The notes beneath the pieces are model-generated. The model was not told where the DNA came from, ran no database searches, and saw nothing but the letters and a program-made list of their open reading frames with translations. The position numbers and the translations under genes were made by a program. A stretch of DNA of 64,000 nucleotides from Candidatus Bathyarchaeia archaeon (GTDB taxonomy: Archaea; Thermoproteota; Bathyarchaeia; Bathyarchaeales; Bathycorpusculaceae), in contig JASEET010000001.1 in the NCBI GenBank assembly GCA_030019335.1, forward strand, positions 186,001-250,000. The letters are read 5' to 3'. Each line of letters begins with the position of its first letter. Position 1 is the stretch's first letter. Of the stretch, positions 8,112-17,091 are shown one piece after another.

Positions 8112-8945
8112 TTACAGTTTTTCTGCGTTTTCTTTCAGTTTGTCAAATAGTTCTGGCCTTAAGTCTTTCAATGTTGGGACAAATGTTTCGACTGGTCTTA
8201 TGTCCGCATAATTAACTTCACCTATCACGAGGTCTTCTTCGTTATATTTTGCCTGCACGAGAACTTTTCCGTTGGGTCCAATGAGTCTACTTCCTCCCCA
8301 AAACTGTAATCCATCTTCTATGCCCACGAGGTTTACATAGGCTAGAAAGGTTGTGTTTTCCATTGCTCTTGCAGTGGTTAATGTTTCAAAAAATGTTCGT
8401 CGAACCGCTGGTGAAGCAGAGATGCAAACTATTAATTGGGCCCCTTTTATGCGTGTTAGCCGACTTACTTCTGGGAAGAAAATGTCGTAGCATATGATTA
8501 AGCCGGTCTTCCCAAGCTCGGTTTCGAAGACTGCTGTCTGGTATCCTGGACGGAAATATCTTTTCTCCTCGAAAACGCTGTGGGTTGGAAGATACATTTT
8601 ACGATATTTTCCGATAAAGCCGTCTGGGCCTATGAGAACCGCTGCGTTATAGATTGTTGCTTGTGTCTTTTCACTAAGTTCCGGCATGCCAAATACTATG
8701 TATGTCCCTGTTTTTCTCGCCAATTTTTCTAAAACGTTCGTTGAGGCTCCGGGTATTGTTTCTGCTAGTTCATAGATTTGGTCTCTCACTGTGTAGCCTG
8801 TTAATGAAAGTTCTGGGAAAATCACAAGCTCTGCACTCTGTTGTTTAGCTTTTATTACAAGGTCTTCGATTTTTCTTATGTTTTCTGCTTTGTCTCCTTG
8901 CTTGCAGCTTATCTGTGCAAGGGCTACTTTGAATTTTTCTCTCAT
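8112..8945 (-). CDS. Nitrilase-superfamily amidohydrolase, probable glutaminase partner of NadE
   Basis: Carbon-nitrogen hydrolase with the family's catalytic triad visible: Glu45 in FPELSLTG, Lys116 in GKYRKMYLP and Cys152 in GLIICYDIFFPE. The length of 277 residues is that of a single nitrilase domain with no fused synthetase. It starts 20 bp downstream of nadE on the same strand, with AAAGGAAG upstream of its ATG, so the two are almost certainly one operon. In glutamine-dependent NAD synthetases an N-terminal nitrilase domain releases ammonia from glutamine and channels it to the synthetase; here the two activities seem to sit on separate proteins. Alternative: an omega-amidase or another amidase unrelated to NAD. 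Confidence 0.88.
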   Translation of the reverse strand: MREKFKVALAQISCKQGDKAENIRKIEDLVIKAKQQSAELVIFPELSLTGYTVRDQIYELAETIPGASTNVLEKLARKTGTYIVFGMPELSEKTQATIYNAAVLIGPDGFIGKYRKMYLPTHSVFEEKRYFRPGYQTAVFETELGKTGLIICYDIFFPEVSRLTRIKGAQLIVCISASPAVRRTFFETLTTARAMENTTFLAYVNLVGIEDGLQFWGGSRLIGPNGKVLVQAKYNEEDLVIGEVNYADIRPVETFVPTLKDLRPELFDKLKENAEKL

Positions 8946-8965
8946 ACCTATTCTTCCTTTAACAT

Positions 8966-9808
8966 TTAATAAAGTACATGTGGAAGCCTAAAATCAGCTC
9001 CTACCGTTCGATATTGAATTTTTGTTGTTAATGGCATTCTTCTTTTGTGTTCCATAAAAAGCCACCTACGTTTTATTTTATCCACCAACTCCTCCTCTAT
9101 GCCTAATTGTTGCGCTATTTCCCCTGTCTTCATGAAATGTTCCAGTCCGTAAAGGATGAGGTCCAGAGTTTCATATTTTATGCCTAATTCTTCTTCTGCG
9201 AGCTGTCCAGGCCATAATGCTGGCGAGGCTGGCTTTGTTACTATTTCTTTGGGTACACTTATGCATTGTGCGAGTTTTCGAACTTGCGTCTTATATAAGT
9301 CCATTACCGGTGAGATGTCCGCTGCAACGTCTCCCCATTTTGTGAAGTAACCCATCATCGTTTCCGACTTATCCGAGCTTCCACACACAAGCAAGTTAAG
9401 TCTATTAGCGTAATAGTACATGTATACAATTCTTGTTCGTGCTTTTATGTTGCCTTTGCAGATCTTATCCGTCGGTTCAAAGATGGGTATTGAATTGTAA
9501 AAAGCCTTTAAAGTGGGTGTTATGTCAACAATTTCTGTTTTGAACCTGAACTTTTCAGCAACAAGTTTCGCATGTTCAATATCTTCCACATTGTATGTTT
9601 CTTGTTCTGGCAGCAAAAGCCCCAAAACCTTGTCTCCGCCTATGGCTAAAGCAGAAAGCGCTGCCGTTGTGCTGCTGTCAAGTCCACCTGATAACCCTAA
9701 AACTATGCCTTCTGCTCCAGACGCTTTCACATAGTCTTTTATGAAACGTCTTATTTTCGTCTTTACATCCGACCAGTCCAAATCAAGAACGGATGGTGTT
9801 AATTCCAA
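8966..9808 (-). CDS. nadE: NAD+ synthetase (synthetase domain only)
   Basis: Converts nicotinic acid adenine dinucleotide to NAD+ using ATP and ammonia. The PP-loop SGGLDSS is at residues 40-46, and the conserved SDKSETMMGYFTKWGD and KTQVRKLA blocks follow. With 280 residues it has only the synthetase domain, like the ammonia-dependent class. The start is TTG at 9808, supported by a GGGGGG Shine-Dalgarno six bases upstream. It is the first gene of an operon with the nitrilase. Confidence 0.93.
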   Translation of the reverse strand: MELTPSVLDLDWSDVKTKIRRFIKDYVKASGAEGIVLGLSGGLDSSTTAALSALAIGGDKVLGLLLPEQETYNVEDIEHAKLVAEKFRFKTEIVDITPTLKAFYNSIPIFEPTDKICKGNIKARTRIVYMYYYANRLNLLVCGSSDKSETMMGYFTKWGDVAADISPVMDLYKTQVRKLAQCISVPKEIVTKPASPALWPGQLAEEELGIKYETLDLILYGLEHFMKTGEIAQQLGIEEELVDKIKRRWLFMEHKRRMPLTTKIQYRTVGADFRLPHVLY

Positions 9809-9857
9809 ATGAGTGCCCCCCTTGTTGTTTTATGGTATTAGGCAAGTATTTAAGGGC

Positions 9858-9868
9858 AAATATAAATA
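9858..9868 (+). promoter_or_regulatory. TATA box of the elf1 gene
   Basis: AAATATAAATA, a good archaeal TATA element, ends 40 bp upstream of the elf1 ATG; GAAGGGG at 9896-9902 is the Shine-Dalgarno. Confidence 0.55.
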
Positions 9869-9908
9869 CTGAGAAGGTATACCTTTAAGAATATAGAAGG
9901 GGTCAAAT

Positions 9909-10178
9909 ATGGGACGAAGAAGGAGAAAAGTTGTTCACATCCCTAAGAAACGTTTACCAAAGTTCTTCTCCTGTCCTAGGTGCGGAAAGAACACAGTTAG
10001 GGTAGTGCTCTTTCGTGATGAGGGCCGGGCTGTTGTGAGCTGCGGCAGTTGTGGTGTAAAGGAAGAATTCCAGATTAAGCCTGCACTGCGCGAGATTGAC
10101 GCTTACTGCATGTTCACCGACAAGGTTTACGGAGGCTCTAAGAGGGCGCCTACACCGGAAATTAAAAAGGTTAGTTAA
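9909..10178 (+). CDS. Transcription elongation factor Elf1 homologue (zinc ribbon)
   Basis: An 89-residue protein with a basic N-terminus (MGRRRRKVVHIPKKR) and a zinc ribbon formed by CPRC and CGSC pairs at about residues 24-27 and 46-49. This is the archaeal Elf1 layout; the eukaryotic factor binds RNA polymerase II in elongation through nucleosomes. It is first in a co-directional run with GGGP synthase. The role in archaea is inferred from the family. Confidence 0.88.
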   Translation: MGRRRRKVVHIPKKRLPKFFSCPRCGKNTVRVVLFRDEGRAVVSCGSCGVKEEFQIKPALREIDAYCMFTDKVYGGSKRAPTPEIKKVS

Positions 10179-10192
10179 TTAGGTTGATTTTT

Positions 10193-10945
10193 ATGGTAGG
10201 TCCTGTTGAAAAGTATTTGCTTGAAAAAATCGAGTCTGAAGGCACAATTCACATAACGCTTATAGATCCTGAGAAGGTAACTCCTCCTCAAGCTTCAAGA
10301 ATTGCTAATAAAGCGAAATCGAGCGGGACCTCAGCCATAATGATAGGCGGTTCAACTTTTGTTTCAACAAAGCATCTTGATGATGTGGTTAGGGCTGTTA
10401 AGCACACTGTCAAGATTCCGGTTATTCTTTTTCCAAACAACGTAACAGGTATAAGCCGCTATGCTGATGCCATATGGTTCATGTCTCTTCTCAACTCCGT
10501 GGACCCCTACTTCCTGATAGGTGCCCAAGTTTTAGGTGCTCCCCTTGTCAAAAGGTACGATTTAGAACCTATTCCCCTCGGATACATTATTATTGGTGAT
10601 GGCGGCACCGCAGGCGTTATAGGTAAGGCGGTTCCAGTTCCATACAACAAACCTGAACTTGCTGCAGCACATGCCCTAGCAGGTCAATATTTAGGTATGC
10701 ATTTCATATATTTGGAAGCAGGATCTGGCGCCAAAAGACCTGTTCCTCCAGAGATGATTCATGCCGTTAAACGCTACATAGACATTCCCTTAATTGTGGG
10801 CGGAGGCATAAAGTCTAGAAGGAAAGCACTGGCTGTGGCATCCGCTGGAGCAGACATGATCGTTACTGGTAATGTTTTGGAAAACAACGAGGTTAAAAGC
10901 AAAGTTTCTGAGATTGTTAAGGGTATAAGAGGCTGTAGGACGTAA
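10193..10945 (+). CDS. Geranylgeranylglyceryl phosphate synthase
   Basis: Couples glycerol-1-phosphate to geranylgeranyl diphosphate, the first step toward archaeal ether lipids. The TIM-barrel family signatures are visible: HITLIDPEK near the N-terminus, MIGGSTFVS, VILFPNN, YIIIGDGGTAGVIGKA, YLEAGSGAKRPV and the phosphate-binding IVGGGIKSRRKA plus GADMIVTGN near the C-terminus. It is 250 residues from ATG 10193; an upstream in-frame TTG is less likely. Presence of this gene confirms an archaeal host. Confidence 0.95.
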   Translation: MVGPVEKYLLEKIESEGTIHITLIDPEKVTPPQASRIANKAKSSGTSAIMIGGSTFVSTKHLDDVVRAVKHTVKIPVILFPNNVTGISRYADAIWFMSLLNSVDPYFLIGAQVLGAPLVKRYDLEPIPLGYIIIGDGGTAGVIGKAVPVPYNKPELAAAHALAGQYLGMHFIYLEAGSGAKRPVPPEMIHAVKRYIDIPLIVGGGIKSRRKALAVASAGADMIVTGNVLENNEVKSKVSEIVKGIRGCRT

Positions 10946-10950
10946 AGTCT

Positions 10951-11262
10951 TTGACAGCTTTTGAAAATTATTTCAGCGCATTAAAGAAGGTTTTGGGAAA
11001 CGAAACCATATACAATGTTTGGCCAGATTTTGGGCCTCGATACGATGAACATGAATATGCGTGGACAACATTAAGGGGCTTGGGCGAGGTTCTGATACTA
11101 AATTGCGGTGTATGCGATGGCCCCTCTGATTTAAGGCATATACGTTGCAAAGAATGCGTTGAAAAAAGAAGTAAAATAGCGAAAGAAGCCTATCAAAAGG
11201 CAACCGGTCGTCCAAAAGAAAAGTGGTCCACACTATTTTTATGTAGAATCCACACGGAATAA
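10951..11262 (+). CDS. Small hypothetical Cys-containing protein
   Basis: A 103-residue frame between GGGP synthase and the polymerase gene on the same strand, starting 5 bp after the preceding stop. It has two cysteine pairs (NCGVCDG and RCKEC, about residues 52-68), which could form a small metal site, then a basic helical segment (EKRSKIAKEAYQKATG). The start is TTG at 10951. I do not recognise the family; the position in the run supports it as a real gene. Confidence 0.55.
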   Translation: MTAFENYFSALKKVLGNETIYNVWPDFGPRYDEHEYAWTTLRGLGEVLILNCGVCDGPSDLRHIRCKECVEKRSKIAKEAYQKATGRPKEKWSTLFLCRIHTE

Positions 11263-11362
11263 AAGACTCTGGCAACCATAGTTTTTGACTTGTTTCTGTC
11301 AGAAAACCAAAATAAACTATGACAAACACAAGAGGTTGCGGAGACACAGCTTGAACAGTCAA

Positions 11363-14300
11363 ATGAGCGAAGCCTATCAACGGTATGTTGCAAGCCTAGA
11401 AAACCAGCTCGAGCAAGTATATGCCATAAGCAGAAAAGCTAGAGAAAAGGGGCTTGATCCGACATTTAAACCTGAATGCGGCATTGCCAAGGATTTAGCC
11501 GACCTCGTAGAGGGGCTTGTGGGACCAAAAGGGGTTGCCGAAAGCATCAGAGAATTAAGCACTAAACTTCCAAGGGAAGAATTAGCTTTCAAAATCGCAG
11601 AAGAAATCGTTTACGGTAAGTTTGAGCATATGGAATCTGAGGCTGCAGCTGAACAAGCCATACGTACTGCACTGGCAATTCTTACAGAGGGGCTCACCGC
11701 TGCGCCTTTACAGGGAGTAGCGAAGGTGAAAATCAAAACTAACAAGGACAGAACAAGATATCTTGCAATTTATTTCGCGGGTCCAATTCGTTCTGCTGGT
11801 GGAACCGACCAAACTTTGACGTTGGTGATTGGAGATTTTGTGCGGCGATTGCTTGGGCTTGACCGCTACAAGCCTACAGAAGAGGAGATTGCACGCTTCA
11901 TTGAAGAGGTAAGGCTTTACGAACGTTCTGTAAGCCGCTTCCAATACCACGTTTCAGATGAGGAATTGCGAAGGGCAGTTCAATGGCTACCAGTGGAAGT
12001 AACAGGCACAGAATCCGACCCCATCGAAGTTTCTTCTTTTCGAAACCTTCCACGTATAGAAACAAACCGTGTGAGGGGTGGAGCCCTACGCGTTGTAAAT
12101 GATGGAGTTGTTGGACGCTCCTCAAAAGTTTGGACAATCATAGAAAAACTGGGGATTCAAGGCTGGGATTGGCTTAAAGAAATTAATCAAATATCTGAGA
12201 AAAAATCCGCTGGATTTATGGACGATGTCATCGCTGGCCGCCCCATATTTTGCTTTCCGTCCAGACGTGGCGGTTTTCGTCTGAGATATGGTAGGGCACG
12301 AAACACAGGTCTAGCAGCTGTGGGTGTCCATCCAGCAACTATGCTTGTGCTTCAGGGCTTTCTAGCTGCGGGCACCCAACTTCGTTTGGAACTTCCGGGA
12401 AAAGGTGGTATTGCAGTTCCGGTTGATGCGATAGAGTCTCCTATCGTTCGGTTGAGAGACGGCTCTGTTGTTCGAGTTTCAGTTGAAAACTTCGCCGAGA
12501 TAAAAAATAAGATCGAGAAAATCCTGTTTCTGGGCGACATATTAATCAGTTTTGGGGACTTTTTGTATAATAGCAAGCCTCTTGCGCCTTCTGGGTATGT
12601 TGAAGAATGGTGGGTTGAAGACCTACGGAAGATTATAATGGAGAAGTTCAATAGAGATTTTAGAGGAGCCGCTGAAGCCGTTAAGATTCCGTTGGAAAGG
12701 CTGAAAAGTTTTTTGGAAAACCCGTTTGCCAACAAGCCTAACCTTGGGGAAGCAATAGCCTTATCGTTGACATTACGTGTACCCCTTCATCCGTGTTTCA
12801 CGTTTTTTTGGTCAAACCTTGCTTCAATTGAAGAGCTCAAAATGTTGAGGGAATGGCTCCTTAATTCCGAATTACAGCGTGAAGATGGCTTAGTTCGCAG
12901 AATTGTCGGCGAAATAGAGGCAAATGTCAAACTAGCCTTGGAAACAATCTGCCTACCCCATAGAGTTTTAGACGGCAAGATTACTGTTGAAGGTGATTGT
13001 GCACACGCATTTGCATTCTGTCTTGGCTATGGGGCTTCAGATGTAGACTTTTCTTCTGCTGGATCTGTTTTAGAAGCAATCCGCTTGCTTTCTAGCGTGT
13101 TGGTTAGGGAAAAGGCTCCGACACTTATTGGTGCGCGGATGGGGCGTCCGGAAAAAGCAAAAAGACGTGAGATGAAACCCCTTGTGCATGTGCTTTTCCC
13201 TGTTGGTTTGGCCGGTGGCTCTCAGAGGAATGTTGTTGAGGCGGCGAAGCGGGAATCCGTCTTTGTGGAGATTGTTAAACGTAAGTGTCCCGTTTGTAAA
13301 ACCTATACTTTTAGAATAAAGTGTCCGGCGTGCGGGGTTGAAACTGTTCTTGAGAAAATCTGTCCTAGATGTGAGAGAAGCTTAAAAGGAGATGTGTGCC
13401 CCGTTTGTAAAGTGCTCGCTAAATCCTATGGAAAACAAGTTGTCAACTTTAAAGAGCTTCTTGAAAGTACATGTAGTCGTCTAGCCGTTTCGGTTCCCAA
13501 GGTTTTGAAAGGTGTAAAAGGCTTAATGAATGAGACGAAGACTCCAGAAATCATCGAAAAAGGCGTTTTACGTGCAAAATATGACTTATCCGTCTATAAA
13601 GATGGAACAATCCGTTTTGATGCGACAAACGCACCATTGAGTTTAGATTACAATGAACAGATATACATCATTAATGAAAATGGGGATTTGGAATTTGTTA
13701 GAATTGGGGAATTCGTGGATCAGTTAATGGAACAAGAGGGGTATATTACTGATGCATCAGGATTTGAAATACTTGATGGTTCCCGCCTCAAATTTAGAGT
13801 CTTGTCGTTTAATCCCCTAACTTTGAGGGTAAAACCAAAAAAAGTGACAGCATTTATTAGGCATAAGGCTGATGGTGCATTGTATCGGGTACGCACGGCA
13901 ACTGGGCGGGAAATTGTAGTTACTAGATATCATTCCCTATTTACTCTCAATCCGGATACGGGAGAAATTGTTCCAATTGAGACAGAGAAATTATGTCCAG
14001 GAAGTTTCATTGTCATCCCACGAAAAATACCCTATGAAAAAGATATGAAACACATCAATCTATTAACCCTGTTCGCTGGAAACCCGGACCAAATTCGAGT
14101 GAAGGCTCCTAAGCAAGTTCTTAGGCGTATGATTAATGAACTTGGCGGTACGTCGCACGTAGCGAGAGCAATCTCTGTCAACAGATCAACGGTGAACGGT
14201 TGGATTATGAGAGGCAATATACCCCTGAGGGTGTTCTTATGGTTGGCTAATGAGTCAAAAACTTCCATCAACACAAAGTACTTAAAGAAAAATAAATTCC

Positions 14301-16432
14301 GGCTTGCTTGGATAAACAGTAGAGGTTTAAATGTTCCCGCCGTTCTTCCAATTAACGATGCCTTTCTGAGGCTAATTGGATATTACCTATCGGAAGGGTG
14401 GTGTTGGAAGGGGTCCAAAATATACCAGAGTCGCACATTGGGGTTCAGAAACTTTGATAAAGAGGTATTAGACGATTTTGTTGAATGCTTTTACCAGCTA
14501 TTTCACAGTCTTCCTCAAATAAGAAAGAAAGAAACTGGTGTGATTTACGTAAACTCAAATCTCTTGGCTGAAATTATAACTAAAGTTTTCAAATGTGGAA
14601 GTCGCTCTAGCGATAAACGTATCCCAGAGTTCATTCTTTCTCTGCCATTACCGAAATTAGCCCAATTCCTACGAGCGTACTTTAGTGGAGATGGATACGT
14701 GAGTAAGACAACCTCACATCATGTCGGATGCTCTACTATTAGTAGAAAGCTAGCGGACGGCCTTCTTTTCTCTTTACTTCGGTTTGGCATTATAGCGCGT
14801 GTTAAGAAGAGAAATAAGCTACCAAAAGGTATCTGTAAGTATGCAATAGTTCAACCAATTTATGAAATAACATTTGGAGGTCGTGAAAATTTAGAGAAAT
14901 TCTACAATCACATCACTTTTATTCAAAAGGAAAATATGGAGGTGGTCAAGTACTACCTTAAAAAGGCACCAACACATCCATGGCGAACAGATATTTTGCC
15001 GTTAAAGCGTTTTCTACGTGATTCGCTGGGAAAAAGCACTTTTATGAATGTGAGATTGAACCGTGGCGAAACCATAACGAGGGCAAATTTGGGTAAAATT
15101 GCTGGCACCGTATCAAATGGACCAAGCATGGAAGCGCTAGGTTTTACGTTGACCACATTGGTCAACAGTGATCTTTTCTTTGATAAGGTTGAAGAGATTG
15201 ATCAAACATCACCGACCAATGAATACGTATACGATTTAGAAGTACAGCCAAATGGTGAGAAAATAGAGAATTTTCTATCAGGCTTTGGCGGAATCTTTGC
15301 GCACAACACGCATTTTAAGCCAGCAGAGGTCGGCGTGTCTGTGGAGAGGCTTCAACAGCTGGGCTATGCCCATGATTGTGACGGAAGTCCCCTAGCTGAT
15401 TCGGATCAGGTTTGTGAGCTCAAGGTGCAGGATGTTGTTGTCCCGCTGGAGTGTGTGGAGTATTTTATTCGTGTAGCAAATTGTATAGATGAACTTCTTG
15501 AGAAGGTGTACGAGCTTCCCCCATTCTATAACGTTAAGAGGGTTGATGATCTGGTTGGCCACCTTATTGTTGGTTTGGCTCCTCACACTTCTGTGGGCAT
15601 TTTGGGACGCATCGTAGGATTCACAAATCTGAAAGTTTGCTATGCACATCCTGTTTGGCATTCAGCTAAACGAAGGGACTGTGACGGCGACGAAGATACG
15701 TTAATGCTTGCCTTGGATACTTTGCTTAACTTTTCCCGTGAATACTTGCCTGCGCAAATAGGGGGAATAATGGATGCTCCCTTGCTTTTGATTCCGGTTG
15801 TTAATACGCAGGAAGTGCAGAGGCAAGCTCATGATGTTGACGTTGCTTGTGCCTATCCAATTGAGTTTTATGAAAAGACATGGGAAAACGTGGAAGCTAG
15901 GCAAGTTAGCAAACTTATAGACATAGTTGAGTACAGGCTTGGAACCGAGGGGCAATTTGAAGGCTTTAATTACACAACACCCGTTTCAAACATAAATTTG
16001 GGTAATCCTGAAAGTGCGTATAAACGGTTCAAAACGATGATTGAGAAGCTGAATAGTCAGCTTGAGTTGGCTGAGAAGATTGAGGCTGTTAATGTTAAAG
16101 AGGTAGCCTTAAAGGTTTTAACTACACATTTTATTCGGGACATTGCTGGGAACCTTCGGGCTTTTTCAGCGCAAGGTTTTAGGTGTAAGTCTTGCAACAG
16201 GCGTTTCCGGCGTTTGCCGCTTCGTGGTAAATGTCCGGCATGCGGTGGAGCACTGACCTTAACCGTTTATCGGGGCGGTATAGAAAAATATGTGGATGCG
16301 GCGCAACATCTGATTGAAAAATATGGGCTGCCGCAGTATTACGCTCAAAGGATTCTGCTTGTAAGGGAGGAGATTAATGCTTTGTTTGAGGGTAAAAAGC
16401 CGAAGCAAATTAGCCTAGTAGACTTTGTCTAA
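11363..16432 (+). CDS. polC: DNA polymerase D large subunit DP2, with intein
   Basis: Catalytic subunit of the archaeal D-family replicative polymerase. The extein is about 1,133 residues and the precursor 1,689. N-terminal DP2 blocks include YFAGPIRSAGGTDQTL and NRVRGGALRVVNDG. A cysteine-rich zinc-binding segment lies at about 13,280-13,410 (four CxxC pairs), the catalytic aspartates are in DCDGDEDT at 15,677-15,700, and a second zinc ribbon (CKSCNRRF, CPACGG) is near the C-terminus. The start is taken as ATG 11363 because the upstream reading is rich in unlikely residues. The frame is uninterrupted through the intein, whose removal rejoins NAPL with THFKPAE. DP1 is not in the window. Confidence 0.96.
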   Translation: MSEAYQRYVASLENQLEQVYAISRKAREKGLDPTFKPECGIAKDLADLVEGLVGPKGVAESIRELSTKLPREELAFKIAEEIVYGKFEHMESEAAAEQAIRTALAILTEGLTAAPLQGVAKVKIKTNKDRTRYLAIYFAGPIRSAGGTDQTLTLVIGDFVRRLLGLDRYKPTEEEIARFIEEVRLYERSVSRFQYHVSDEELRRAVQWLPVEVTGTESDPIEVSSFRNLPRIETNRVRGGALRVVNDGVVGRSSKVWTIIEKLGIQGWDWLKEINQISEKKSAGFMDDVIAGRPIFCFPSRRGGFRLRYGRARNTGLAAVGVHPATMLVLQGFLAAGTQLRLELPGKGGIAVPVDAIESPIVRLRDGSVVRVSVENFAEIKNKIEKILFLGDILISFGDFLYNSKPLAPSGYVEEWWVEDLRKIIMEKFNRDFRGAAEAVKIPLERLKSFLENPFANKPNLGEAIALSLTLRVPLHPCFTFFWSNLASIEELKMLREWLLNSELQREDGLVRRIVGEIEANVKLALETICLPHRVLDGKITVEGDCAHAFAFCLGYGASDVDFSSAGSVLEAIRLLSSVLVREKAPTLIGARMGRPEKAKRREMKPLVHVLFPVGLAGGSQRNVVEAAKRESVFVEIVKRKCPVCKTYTFRIKCPACGVETVLEKICPRCERSLKGDVCPVCKVLAKSYGKQVVNFKELLESTCSRLAVSVPKVLKGVKGLMNETKTPEIIEKGVLRAKYDLSVYKDGTIRFDATNAPLSLDYNEQIYIINENGDLEFVRIGEFVDQLMEQEGYITDASGFEILDGSRLKFRVLSFNPLTLRVKPKKVTAFIRHKADGALYRVRTATGREIVVTRYHSLFTLNPDTGEIVPIETEKLCPGSFIVIPRKIPYEKDMKHINLLTLFAGNPDQIRVKAPKQVLRRMINELGGTSHVARAISVNRSTVNGWIMRGNIPLRVFLWLANESKTSINTKYLKKNKFRLAWINSRGLNVPAVLPINDAFLRLIGYYLSEGWCWKGSKIYQSRTLGFRNFDKEVLDDFVECFYQLFHSLPQIRKKETGVIYVNSNLLAEIITKVFKCGSRSSDKRIPEFILSLPLPKLAQFLRAYFSGDGYVSKTTSHHVGCSTISRKLADGLLFSLLRFGIIARVKKRNKLPKGICKYAIVQPIYEITFGGRENLEKFYNHITFIQKENMEVVKYYLKKAPTHPWRTDILPLKRFLRDSLGKSTFMNVRLNRGETITRANLGKIAGTVSNGPSMEALGFTLTTLVNSDLFFDKVEEIDQTSPTNEYVYDLEVQPNGEKIENFLSGFGGIFAHNTHFKPAEVGVSVERLQQLGYAHDCDGSPLADSDQVCELKVQDVVVPLECVEYFIRVANCIDELLEKVYELPPFYNVKRVDDLVGHLIVGLAPHTSVGILGRIVGFTNLKVCYAHPVWHSAKRRDCDGDEDTLMLALDTLLNFSREYLPAQIGGIMDAPLLLIPVVNTQEVQRQAHDVDVACAYPIEFYEKTWENVEARQVSKLIDIVEYRLGTEGQFEGFNYTTPVSNINLGNPESAYKRFKTMIEKLNSQLELAEKIEAVNVKEVALKVLTTHFIRDIAGNLRAFSAQGFRCKSCNRRFRRLPLRGKCPACGGALTLTVYRGGIEKYVDAAQHLIEKYGLPQYYAQRILLVREEINALFEGKKPKQISLVDFV
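13640..15307 (+). other. Intein with LAGLIDADG (DOD) endonuclease in DP2
   Basis: A 556-residue in-frame insertion between DATNAPL and THFKPAE of DP2. It begins with Ser (SLDYNEQIYII), has the splicing block B TxxH (VVTRYHSLF), and ends with block F YVYDLEV and block G GGIFAHN followed by Thr as the +1 residue. Two DOD motifs are visible, LIGYYLSEGW and FLRAYFSGDGYV, so the homing endonuclease looks intact. Between the splicing and endonuclease parts is an HTH-like segment (ELGGTSHVARAISVNRSTVN). The same APL/T site is the known intein location in Pyrococcus DP2, from family knowledge. Confidence 0.93.
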
Positions 16433-16479
16433 TGGTGAAACCTTTTCTATGCATAAGTACATAATGCTTTTTGGTACAT

Positions 16480-16746
16480 ATGGTTAAGGAAGCTTATCAC
16501 CCTAATGCTTACTTGATTGACTTTAGAAACGTAAAACTTGGTTTGCGAGCCAGAACGCGCATATTAAATGCTTTGGAGGAAATTTCCGCCGATGCCAAAA
16601 CCCTCGCAAAACATACGGAGCTAAATTATGGGGTTGTTATGCATCACCTGAAACTTTTAGAGGCAAGGGGGTTAGTCCAACGGAAAGGGAGCAGACCATC
16701 AGTCTGGAAGCTTACCGGTCTAGGACAAAAAAGGTTACAGTGGTGA
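16480..16746 (+). CDS. ArsR-like winged-helix regulator
   Basis: An 88-residue single winged helix: RTRILNALEEISADAKTLAK, then helix LNYGVVMHHLKLLEARGLVQ and wing RKGSRPSVWKLTG. This is the compact archaeal ArsR-like fold. ATG 16480 is preferred over an in-frame TTG three codons earlier. No metal-binding cysteines are present, so metal sensing is unlikely. It lies 47 bp after the polymerase gene, co-directional, and precedes the 57-residue basic protein. Target genes are unknown. Confidence 0.85.
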   Translation: MVKEAYHPNAYLIDFRNVKLGLRARTRILNALEEISADAKTLAKHTELNYGVVMHHLKLLEARGLVQRKGSRPSVWKLTGLGQKRLQW

Positions 16747-16765
16747 GTTTTATGTTCATTAGGGG

Positions 16766-16775
16766 TTTTTATATT
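16766..16775 (+). promoter_or_regulatory. TATA box of the small basic protein gene
   Basis: TTTTTATATT, 30-39 bp upstream of the ATG at 16805. The spacing implies a very short leader or leaderless transcript; no Shine-Dalgarno is visible before the ATG. Confidence 0.6.
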
Positions 16776-16804
16776 AGACTTCTCAATCTAACAAATGAAA
16801 CGAC

Positions 16805-16978
16805 ATGCCTCGCAAAAAGTCACGGAAGAAAAGGAAGCGTAAACCCGTTGGCATAGGAGCAATCGTTGAGCCGGGCGTTGGAGCCCTGTATGTTAGAGGC
16901 GCGTGGATGAAAAAGCTGAATGAACTAGGCAAAAGCAAACGAAAACAAATCAAGAAAAGCCGTGGCAAACGGAAATAG
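16805..16978 (+). CDS. 57-residue highly basic protein
   Basis: A short frame starting MPRKKSRKKRKRKPVGIGAI and ending in KSRGKRK. About half the residues are Lys or Arg, concentrated in two tails flanking a small hydrophobic/glycine core (VGIGAIVEPGVGALYVRGAW). It has a TATA box at the right distance for a leaderless mRNA and sits between two other plus-strand genes. The amino-acid pattern is that of an RNA- or DNA-binding protein, for example a ribosome-associated or chromatin component, but I do not recognise it. Its length lets it escape default gene calling. Confidence 0.65.
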   Translation: MPRKKSRKKRKRKPVGIGAIVEPGVGALYVRGAWMKKLNELGKSKRKQIKKSRGKRK

Positions 16979-17091
16979 GTTTTCAATGTTGAAACCTAGA
17001 ATCCGATATTTAGTTGTTAAGGTTTAGCAAATGAAACTGACCAAATGGTTTAAAGCTTAAGTTAGGGTATTTTTGGTGGACTTGTGTTAGT

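Noticed and set aside
10973-11380. Long minus-strand open frame opposite the small Cys protein and the polymerase start
   Set aside because: It overlaps plus-strand coding and reads as an antisense shadow with unusual composition.
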